This document shows, one piece after another, positions 37,601-46,410 of a stretch of DNA of 64,000 nt (position 1 is its first letter; every line of letters starts with the position of its first letter). Source of the stretch: Lobosporangium transversale. Lineage: Eukaryota > Mortierellomycota > Mortierellomycetes > Mortierellales > Mortierellaceae. The DNA is taken from NCBI RefSeq assembly GCF_002105155.1, contig NW_019029033.1:62001-126000 (forward strand), written 5' to 3'. The translations under genes and the position numbers were made by a program. The notes under the pieces were generated by a model. It searched no databases. It worked only from the letters and a program-made list of their open reading frames with translations, and was not told the DNA's origin.

Positions 37601-37928
37601 AATAAATACTAAACGATGTGGAATGTTAATTGTAAGTAGAGGTGTATGAAGATATAGCTGAAGGTAATCTTGGTAGAAAAAAGAGAAGTGAAAAAGTTTT
37701 TTTTGCAATCAACATTGAAATTCAGCAGAGGTCATTCAATAGGCAGGTCAAATTGAAATTGGTTTTATTTCACAATGAAGTCATAATTAGGAATGAGACA
37801 TGAAAGTAATCATGAGGTGTGGGGAACAAATGCACTATCCCAAATATACTAGCCACATGCTAGATGAGAATGAAGAAAAGGAATGAGAATGTTAAAAATT
37901 CAAAATCATTGAATGACTTTTGATGACC

Positions 37929-38451
37929 TGTCAAGGACTGACAGGACGATTGCAAGAGAAGGTAAGTGATTTAGGAACAAGAATGAACTTAGGAGATTCA
38001 AGAATAGTTTTATTGCAGACTGAGGTTTACTATGTTACAGATCTATCATGTTTATACTTGTTTGACTGAAGCGGAGACGCGCTTCAAGAACTCTAAATAA
38101 AGCTTACTCAAATATTTCCTAAGGACTTTTACCATATGCGGAACTCCAAGTGTTGAGTTAACTTAATACACAGGATCCGAGGAAGATATCTGGTGCAATC
38201 TTATTTCAAGGTTCCTTGGCACTATAAGTCTTGGTTATTGGTTTATAGCTCTTCTAGAATCCTTGGAGCTATTCACGGAGCTAGAAAACTAGGAGACGCG
38301 ACTTGGCTTGACAGGCAAACTATGCATGGAGGAATGAGTGAAGGAAATGAGCGGAACAAATTAATCAAGCACACGTGATCTTTTTCAGATTCGAATCAGA
38401 CAAAAGTCATTCATCAATTCATGAGCTAGACATTGCTTGCTGTTCGTGACA
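37929..38451 (-). repeat. Solo LTR of the gypsy 2 family inside transposon A
   Basis: 523 bp from TGTCAAGGACTGACAGG to GCTGTTCGTGACA, flanked by a perfect 5-bp duplication TGACC (37924-37928 and 38452-38456). It matches the LTR at 55497-56019 in reverse complement. Judged by the TATAAA-like and AATAAA signals, the LTR reads on the minus strand. It is the product of insertion followed by LTR-LTR recombination. Confidence 0.9.
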
Positions 38452-38460
38452 TGACCACTG

Positions 38461-38863
38461 TAGGCTACTTGGCCAAGAACGACTCCACGCTGGACTTCGA
38501 GCTGTATATTCGTATCCTCCAGGACGAGCTATTGAATACTGTGGATTGGTACAACATTGATCCAGAGCAATTTATCTTCCAACAAGACAACGATTCTAAG
38601 CATACGGCTAAGAGAGTCACAACCTACCTTGCCTCTATTGGATTGACAAGAGCGTCAGGTAGAATACTGACATGGCCTGCCAATTCACCAGACCTGAACC
38701 CTATAGAGCATTTGTGGGATCACTTAAAAAAAAAATTCGCGAACATGGGACCATTCCAGAAGGCATGCTGGAACTCTGGGAAAGAGTGAGCCAGATATGG
38801 GAGGAGGAGACACCGAAGGAGGTCTGCCACAATCTGATAAGAAGTATGCCTGAGCGGATGTAA
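38461..38863 (+). pseudogene. Truncated transposase fragment of a Tc1-like element (B)
   Basis: Only the C-terminal half is present: catalytic Asp in FQQDNDSKHTAK, then SPDLNPIEHLW, then a frame change in an A run near 38727-38736, then the C-terminus ending SMPERM. The Asp-to-Glu gap is 39 residues by hand count, not 34. It resembles the transposase of element C more than that of A. Its 5' half is missing exactly where element A ends, and I cannot find it on the other side of A. Confidence 0.75.
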
Positions 38864-39391
38864 GCAGTCATAAGGGCGAAAGGGGGCAATACAAGATTTT
38901 GATAGGTGAAAAAAAACGATGGTTAAAGAATTGTCCAAATAAGAGTAAAATTTCAAAGTAGTAAAAAGCTATCAGAAACAAGCAGGAGCGCTAATAGGTT
39001 TAAAGCAGATAAAGTACGTCTTCAAGGTTACTCCCATCTAAGATTCAAGGGCACATGCGCTGCTCACTGTTGAACACTTATAGTTTTCCCTTGGAAGAAT
39101 GAAACACTTGGACAATATTGGAAGCCACTGTAATTGTAGTTCTCTGGGTGTGGTCGTGGTTTCCTTTGCTACCAATGCAAAAGTCAAGGTAGTGTTCTAG
39201 GGGGATCTAAGGGTGCAATAAAGGTATCTTTATTCAGGGGGAACTATGCTACAGAACTAGATAGAAAAGTAGACCTATTTATACTAGTTAATATCCTGTT
39301 GCAAGGAATGCTCTAGAAATATGGGCGAAATACTATGTTGCACAAAATTATTATTGTGATTTCACTTGCAGACAGCGATGCGCATCAGATA
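38864..39391. other. Spacer between transposase fragment B and element C
   Basis: AT-rich sequence with no gene that I can support. It may include the right arm of element B, but I cannot find its matching left arm. Confidence 0.4.
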
Positions 39392-39606
39392 CACTATCAT
39401 GCAAAACTGATTCAATAATTCATTCCCATGTGCATTTCTTTTTTTCATTCCTCGAAACCGTATATGCATACAACACTCATACTTTGGTTTAATAAAGCTC
39501 CCGTCTTCTTCTACGTCATAGTGATGCGTTGTGACATTAGCTTGTCTCATTTGAATAGCTAATGACTTTTTTGTTCATTCAGGTCATTGAATCAGTTTCA
39601 CATGTG
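39392..39606. repeat. Left terminal inverted repeat of element C
   Basis: About 215 bp, matching the reverse complement of 40807-41021 with only a few differences (for example C versus W codon context near 39471). Similarity stops at CACATGTG on the inner side and at the TA on the outer side. Confidence 0.9.
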
Positions 39607-39724
39607 GTCTAAAATGTTGCCCATGACAACTTTTGGACGTCATTAATGCCAGTAAAAAAAGGACTTTTCTCTCTTTCCTTTATGAACACTTGCTTAACTC
39701 CCTCTAACTATACCTTCACAGAAT

Positions 39725-40756
39725 ATGAGACCCACTCCACAAAGGAAAGTCAACGAAGCCAGGAGGTTAATGATGGGAGGCATGTCTACTAGAGAAACTG
39801 CTGCTAGCGTTGGTATATCAATAGCGACGGCCACCAGGATCTATGCACATAATAAGGAGTACATGCCAGTCAATAAAGGCGGTCGACCAAGGAAAGTACC
39901 TAGAGGTATCATGCAGTATCTTAAGGTGAACATGAAACGAGGTACACTCAAGTCTGCAGTTGAGGCCACCGTCAGAGCCAACCAGCTCATACCAGCGGCT
40001 GTTTCTGAGACCACCGTTAGACGACGGCTCAAGGAGTTAGGATTGACAGCAAAGAGGCGTGTACATAAGCCAGCTTTACGTCGACGGCATATTAAAGCTC
40101 GTTTGCATTTTATCAATTAGTATAAGGAATGGACTCTGGAAGATTGGAAAAAGGTTATTTGGTCAGATGAATCGAAAATAAACCGAATCTGCTCTGATGG
40201 CGTGCAGTGGATCTGGGACGACAATCCGGGACGCCTCACTCGCAGGTCGGTGCAAGGCACTGTCAAGTTTGGGGGTGGTAATGTTAAAGTGTGGTCATGC
40301 TTCTCATGGTACGGACCTGGATACATTGCAAAGATTGACAATAATATGGACGCACAACTTTACATCAAACTACTGCAGGAGGATCCACAGATGTCGCTTG
40401 ATGACTGGGGCCTAACTAAAAGCGATATCGTCTTTCAGCACGACAATGACTCGAAGCACACGGCGAAGATTGTTAGGAAGTATTTGGAGTCAGTACATCT
40501 GACAGAAGAGGAAGGTACACTTCTAGAGTGGCCAGCACAATCCCCTGACCTCAACCCTATTGAACACATGTGGGCAGAATTGGATAGGCGGCTCTCTAGG
40601 TATCCGGAGCGAGCTAAGAGCTGTGATGAACTATGGGAGCGAATATCGGTTGAATGGTACAGGATCCCAGTGGACTTCTGCCGCAAACTCATCATAGGTA
40701 TCCATAAGAGACTCCAAGCTGTCAGTGATGCCCATGGTTGGAATACTATCTATTGA
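39725..40756 (+). pseudogene. Tc1-like transposase of element C, one in-frame stop codon
   Basis: A single frame of 344 codons (including the terminal stop) from ATG at 39725 to the stop at 40756, interrupted only by TAG at 40118-40120. The N-terminus has helix-turn-helix domains (GGMSTRETAASVGIS and the SETTVRRRLKELGL region), with an AT-hook-like GGRPRK between them. Catalytic residues are the Asp in VIWSDES, the Asp in FQHDNDSKH and the Glu in DLNPIEHMW; the last two are separated by 39 residues by hand count, longer than the 34 of classical Tc1. The stop falls just before the catalytic domain, where relatives have a residue such as Lys or Arg. One base change separates it from an intact gene. 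Confidence 0.88.
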
Positions 40757-40806
40757 TGTAAGGTTATGCCTCACAAAAGAATAAAGATCTTTGGCCACCG
40801 AATGGG

Positions 40807-41021
40807 CACATGTGAAACGGATTCAATGACCTGCATGAACAAAAAAGTCATTAGCTATTCAAATGAGACAAGCTAATGTCACAACGCATCACTATGACGT
40901 AGAAGAAGACGGGAGCTTTATTAAACCAAAGTATGAGTGGTGTATGCATATACGGTTTCGAGGAATGAAAAAAAGAAATGCACATGGGAATGAATTATTG
41001 AATCAGTTTTGCATGATAGTG
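40807..41021. repeat. Right terminal inverted repeat of element C
   Basis: Reverse complement of 39392-39606. Ends GCATGATAGTG directly before the TA target duplication at 41022-41023. Confidence 0.9.
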
Positions 41022-42202
41022 TATAATAACAATGGAAAGGATCCGTTCAGTATTATAGAGATAGCACCCAAAATTGTGATTTTAAAGACTGGGCAGGCTT
41101 TAAGCATGAGTAGCTCCTGCTAGATTGCTAGGAAGCAGCCGCTCTCGGGACGGCCAATGAAAGAGCTTATTAGCTTTGATTTAAAACTATTCTTAAGGAG
41201 ATCCATTTAGTATCCATGGAGTAGCACCTGTGTAAAGTATGTCAAACAAAGAAAAAACTAAGATTATCCCATTTTTAACACACTCAATGGACCATTGCGT
41301 CAGAATCTTGAGTGATAGAGACTAGTCAAAGCAGATAACAGTTCTCCTAGCCTACAGCTATGATATGAGCCTTGCTTTTCGGTATTCCATTCAGCGGTTC
41401 TTGAGTAAATGAGCATAGAGTATCAAAAAATCGCTTTTTTCCTCGACCTTCTCGCTTTTCCTTTAAGAAAACTACTTTTTCTGACTATGTAACTAGTAGT
41501 GATTTTACCACCGTTGGATTCCAAATTGAAAAATACATATATCCTGATGGTTCCATTGCTTTTGGGTATATCTGTGTTGCGCTCCATCGTCTTTGCCAAC
41601 TTTTACAAAACTAATTTTGAAATGGTTGTCTAGATTGGTCACATACTCTGTCTTGTTGCATTTATCACTTAACTACGGATATTAACTTTCGCCAGAAAAC
41701 GTAAAACCATCTCTTAAAAGTTGCGCTCCAGTACCAGCTACCGGCCCCATGTCGATATAACCCAATCGGGTCTGAAACGAGCGACTTTACCTATAGCACT
41801 ATGGATATCTACATATCTTTTCATTTACATAAATACATCTTAACGAAATATGCTCAAAAAATAATTTATTGTCATGTGATATGTAATGGAATTAAGTTCA
41901 AAAGCAAACATTTATTTCCTCTAGTCTCAGATCTAAGGGGACTCGGAGAAATGTTAAATAAACATAGAGAAACTTTATTTTTACTTAGCGAAAACAATTA
42001 AAAACGCTGTATATAAATATAGATTAAGGTATAGATACATAAAGTAAATTGTTTGTCATTAATGAAGAGAGAGTGTTTTAATGCAATCAATGCGAAATAT
42101 ACAAAGTAACAGCTATTTAAACAGATCTGCAAAATTATAAAGCCTATGTCAACAAAATGGGACGTCCTTACAATGTTGGGTAAAAAAAAAATAGAATTGC
42201 TG
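41022..42202. other. Spacer between element C and the Crinkler gene
   Basis: AT-rich, with no open frame that I trust (the longest, 41801-42001, is compositionally like noise). It is the 3' flank of the Crinkler gene, which ends at 42203. Confidence 0.45.
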
Positions 42203-44894
42203 TTAGACAGTCAACAGCTCATTGTCAATTCTTTGAGTATTGCCACTGTCCTTCCAGCGAGCACTCATCCGCACTGTATTAAAATCCCCATCGTGCCAGA
42301 AATGCACCAAATTCACCCCTTGGTCCAGTTCCGCGTCGGTTTGCCAGTATGGGTGCTTAAAATAGTCGTCCTCACAGGTAAAATGAACAACCCAAGCTTC
42401 TTCTGCTGAGAGTAAACGTTTGTAAGTTGACGTCTTGCTGATATGGTCCTTAATAGAAGATTGACTTCCTGTAGCCAAAAGCTCGATAACAACCGTCGGT
42501 TCTCCTGCTTTCTTGATGACAATATCACTATATTTGTGGTCCTCAAGCTCACGGAGGTGCCACTGGCCAATGATCTCATATTTTTTTGTTTTGTTTAGCC
42601 AGTTGGTGAGAACTCTCATCAATTCCGTGTCATAGACGCTTTCTCGAGGGACACTGGCGTTGTAGTCGCCCATAACCTTAACTGTTCTCCCCGATCTTTT
42701 GTATGATCGATCTTCCGCCTGCAAAATCAAGTCTTTATCGAAAAATCGAAGAGCAATCTTCATAATCTCTAGAATATCCAATGATCCTCCTCTTTTCTTT
42801 GGGGGTGACTCTGAAGGAGCGTGAGGATATTTTAATGGGATAATATATCTCCTCACAAACGAGTCAATGAATGCTGAGGCCATACGGTAGTTACTGTCAT
42901 CAAGTCTTATCAGCACCCCTTCTGCAGTTAGGAAGTCTGCCAATCCCTGTTGTTCCATGTCTGTGATAGATATATCGCCGAGATACCCAATAAAATCTGT
43001 TCGGAGAAGATTAACAGCATCTGTAGCTGATTCACTCAAAAGTGAATCAACCATCCTTCTAAAAGTATGGTACGAAAACATCCTCTTATTTTGATTGTGT
43101 GTGGAGAAGACCTGCCATGTATCGTAATCGAGACAATTCGTCGAGTCGTTGACTTTCGAGCGAAGATACTCATGAATGGAGCGTCCACAAAGACAAATCA
43201 TTCCTGGATGACTATTGACATTGAGCACAATTCATTGTATTAGAATGGCACATCAACTCGTGGAGAGTTAACTAAGCTTAAAAAACATACCCATTTGACT
43301 TCCAGTGTATGTCTCGAATAATCTCATCATCTATTTTAATCATCTCATCCTTCGCATAGTCATTAAAGAGCTGCTGCGTTTGATCAAGAGTGAAATACGG
43401 GTTCCTGATAGTATTGTTGACATGGAACGGGGATATGTGTTGATCTGTTGTTCGAAGGCGCTGAAGACTAAAGGTTCCACATACGATAACACTGTGAATG
43501 GCGTAGACATTGTTTTTACTGATGTCTCGGAGTGCTCTCAAAAAATTGTTTCTGACCTCATCACATGCTTTGAACAGTTCATCAAACTCATCAATCAAGA
43601 TGACAATCTTCTCGTTCTGGAGTTTAATTTGACTGAAAGCATCGAGAAAATCAGCGTGGGTTGTAAAGTCATCGACTTTATAGTTGCGGCGAAGAGCATT
43701 TCCAAAAGTTCTCCAGAAATCAGACTCATTATTGTCAACGGCAACTCCCTCAAATGATAGTCTAAATGAAAAATAGAGGGTCAGTACTGGTATATTAGCG
43801 CATACATTGCATCCACTTTATCCATTTTCGCAGGAGTTGGCTTACGGGAGGCAGCGATACCCAAAGTCAGCTAATTGGGGGATAAGTCGATACAACCGTG
43901 TTGTTTTTCCAGAGGCACGTGCGCCTATGAGCATCACTAAATCGCGGCGAAAAACGCTCTGTAGTATTTCCTTATTTTTGTCATGGTCCGCAGGATCCAC
44001 ATAGTAGACTTTATTAACATCGTCGAATCTGATCGGTCCATTGACTGTCCACCTCCTCTTTTTCAAATCTGGCGGTGCTAAAAAAAAAAAAAAAACAGCA
44101 AGACCTGTCAGAAGAGAAAAATAAAGAATCGGTTTCCAATCCTTAAGGGAGAATTAGCTTACATAAGTCATCGGCCCTCCTTTTTTTCTCCGAGTCTGTT
44201 GGTAAAGGAAGCAATGATAGAAATTGGCAAGAAAAAAAGAAAAAGAAAAAGCATCAGAGGTAGCCGTCAAGCACATGTGCGATGATTAACCTTTTGAAAA
44301 AAGAAGAGAACCAATTAAACAAATGAGTCTTACTCGAAGTGGAAGTAGACGGATCTAAACCGCAATAATGCAAAACCAAAAATAAAAAAAGATGGATTAT
44401 TAGACATAATCAATGATTACAACAAGCGTCACCACATGGCAAGTAATTATATGCTTGCATGCCGCAGTAGCAAGCAATTAGAATTTAAATAAGCTCAAAA
44501 TGGAAGCAGTAATCAAAAAGACGCAATTGCAGACTATGTCATACACAAAAGTTTGAGAACAAATAGCCAATCCCTTACCTTGCAATGGCCGCTGGACGAT
44601 GACGTGTATGGTTTTCTTCGCTGGAGCAGAACCAAAGACCTCAGAGATCTCGCTTGTTGCTCTGGTGAGTAGCTCCTTTGATTCAATATTGGCGAGATTG
44701 ATTGTAGCGCCCTCATCAGGAACAGAGACGTGGAAGAGATTCAATTTGCCAGCTGCAATGTCGTCGAATTGAGGTTCGTTCTTCTTCTTGATTGCATCTT
44801 TGAGAGCAGCAATTGAGTCATCAGCATCCAATTGGACTTCAAATGCGGAAGAGTCGCCGTCGAGAATACAAAAGAGCTTAATTTTTTGAGTCAT
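42203..44894 (-). CDS. Crinkler (CRN) family protein: ubiquitin-like header, P-loop NTPase, nuclease-like C-terminus; six exons
   Basis: Exons 44894-44579, 44354-44334, 44195-44163, 44077-43846, 43761-43291 and 43211-42203 join in phase to 693 aa with no stop. The header (MTQKIKLFCILDGD through FDDIAAGKLNLF) is the ubiquitin-like CRN N-terminus. A 21-nt and a 33-nt exon encode a Ser/Thr-rich linker with basic residues. Next comes a STAND-type P-loop NTPase: Walker A GARASGKTT and Walker B KIVILIDEFDEL. The C-terminal 170 residues have the fold signature of a restriction-nuclease-like domain: YSDIVIKKAG, VVIELLATGS, then AWVVHFTCEDDY and VNLVHFWHD. The candidate acidic residues are the Asp and Glu of that pair; a canonical ExK is not seen. 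In oomycetes and some fungi CRNs act in host nuclei as effectors or in conflict. No signal peptide is seen. It is flanked by transposons on both sides. Confidence 0.9.
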
Positions 44895-45677
44895 CTTGGT
44901 TTAATTGCGTACTGAAAAAAAAAAAAAAAAAAAAAAAAAAGTAATTGACAGTAAATCAGCAAGAGCGAATTTGATTAAAGTGAACTGAGCAAGAATGTTG
45001 GCGTTAATGTGAAGATTGAAAGAGAAATGCTTAGAGGAAGAGGGATGAAAGAAAGAAAAGATGGATGTGTGAGAAAAAAAAAAGAGATGTGCTCACTAAA
45101 AATAAAATTACGTACACACGTTTTTATTCCCATCATCCATCATACAATTATATGTAATACATACATTTTCCTCTCTATTGCTTGATTATCCTTCAGAATC
45201 TTTGTTTTCGCACCTTAACTACACGTTAAACATTTAATTCTATTTTTTTTATCTCTTTCTTTACATCTTTAATTTTTGCTCCTCCATGTGCACCTCTTTC
45301 TCTCTCTCTAGACACCTCTTACTCTCTCTTTCCTCGCTTATTTTGTCCATTATTTTTTTATTTTCCTCACCAATTTTTTTCACTTTTATCTCTCAGCACA
45401 CATTCCCTGCCCATTTTTTATTTCATTCTCTGTGCACCTATTTCTCTCTCTCGCTCTCTTTGCACAGCTTTTTCTCATTCTGTGAATCAATCATTTCAAT
45501 TTACTTTCGCACACCGATTTCCTTTCCTTATACGCACCCATTTTCCTTTCCTTATACGCACCCATTTTCCCTGCTCACTGATTTTTCCTTCGCTTCCTCT
45601 GTTCTAGTTTTCCTCACTCAGTACACACCTAATTTCCTCCCATTTGTATTTTCCTTTCATTGCGTTCCCATTATTTT

Positions 45678-45683
<6 letters not shown>

Positions 45684-45776
<93 letters not shown>
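45684..45776. repeat. CT dinucleotide microsatellite
   Basis: About 93 bp of uninterrupted TC repeats apart from one CC near 45759. The open frame across it reads only Leu-Ser repeats and is not a gene. Confidence 0.97.
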
Positions 45777-45827
45777 GCTACCGTTAGAACGTGAAGGCCT
45801 CACATCTGTGCCAATCTTTCATTGACG

Positions 45828-46130
45828 CTATTGTCCAATCGACATTCGTAAGTATTTATCATTCCGGTGGTATCCGTCCCTGGTAATCTCTGCATTAATT
45901 TGGTGTTCCTGGACAGTCTGCATTATCATGTCTGCGTGCGAAGGTAATGTAACGTGCTTTATTTCATACAGTGGCTTCCAAAATTGTCCACATGTTCCGC
46001 GCCCATGTTTTCCATCTTGACAAGAATAATAGCGATGTTTGCTTGCACTTTTATTTTTATCAGAATAAACAAGTATGCCAATGTTAAGTGTACTGGTCCA
46101 GTTTAAAATATCTCTAGTCTCATTCATCAT
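45828..46130 (-). other. Orphan 100-codon open frame, unknown
   Basis: ATG at 46130 to a stop at 45828, with a Cys/His-containing stretch (YYSCQDGKHGRGTCGQFW). The composition is less biased than random frames nearby. I do not recognise it and see no partner exon, so it may be a remnant or chance. Confidence 0.2.
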
Positions 46131-46239
46131 GGTTTTTAATTGACAAAAGTATTTAATGTCATTTGGACAACTATATAACCATCACTTATTTTACGCACCT
46201 TTGCTGAATTTTTTTCAAATTATCTCCCACACACTTGAG

Positions 46240-46410
46240 CAGTGCTCCTATTCGAACCATTCGAATCGAATTTCACTGATATCGAATTGGATTCGAATGA
46301 GGTAAGCTCAAATTCGATTCGAATTCGAATAGATATTAAAATTCGAATGCTATTCGAATGGTTCGAATGATTCGAGGCTTCGATTTATTCGAACTATTGG
46401 CACAATAGTA
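46240..46410 (+). repeat. TTCGAA-rich element, copy 1 (partial)
   Basis: Begins CAGTGCTCCTATTCGAACC and consists largely of overlapping TTCGAA/TCGAATCGA units. It aligns with the first half of copy 3 (62958-63294) read in reverse complement, up to ACTATTGGCACAATAGTA, where transposon D is inserted. The second half is missing; gypsy 1 sequence follows transposon D instead. Confidence 0.8.

Larger units (their letters stand above)
36331..38460 (-). mobile_element. Tc1-like transposon A, with a solo LTR inside its right inverted repeat
   Basis: Left end CAGTGGTCATCAAAAGTCAT follows a TA at 36329-36330; the right end, after removing the nested LTR and its 5-bp duplication, reads GATGACCACTG before TA at 38461-38462. 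Terminal inverted repeats of about 55 bp are imperfect. An inner copy of the motif GTCATTCAAT lies near 36525 and near 37728, inverted relative to the outer copy in each arm. Without the 523-bp LTR and duplication the element is about 1602 bp, the usual size for fungal Tc1 elements. It carries one transposase gene on the minus strand. Confidence 0.88.
39392..41021 (+). mobile_element. Tc1-like transposon C with 215-bp inverted repeats
   Basis: 1630 bp, flanked by TA at 39390-39391 and 41022-41023. The terminal repeats run CACTATCATGC to CACATGTG on the left (39392-39606) and the reverse complement on the right (40807-41021), nearly identical. The short open frames at 39362-39550 and 40863-41123 are these arms read as protein, not genes. 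The motif AAACTGATTCAAT is present near both the outer and inner end of each arm, in opposite orientation. It holds one transposase gene with a single stop codon. Confidence 0.92.
44895..46239. other. Upstream region of the Crinkler gene, with T/C-rich and AT-rich sequence
   Basis: An A run at about 44914-44940 lies immediately upstream of the CRN start codon. Beyond it is mixed AT-rich sequence, then a C/T-rich block (45250-45780) ending in a long CT microsatellite, then an isolated open frame (45828-46130). Confidence 0.5.

Noticed and set aside
39362-41123. Two nearly identical short proteins at 39362-39550 (-) and 40863-41123 (+)
   Set aside because: They are the two arms of the inverted repeat of element C read in the same sense, not genes.
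41801-42001. A 66-codon frame between element C and the Crinkler gene
   Set aside because: AT-driven composition, no domain, no conserved start context.
45286-45825. A 179-codon frame over the CT repeat
   Set aside because: It is Leu-Ser repeat and pyrimidine-rich translation only.
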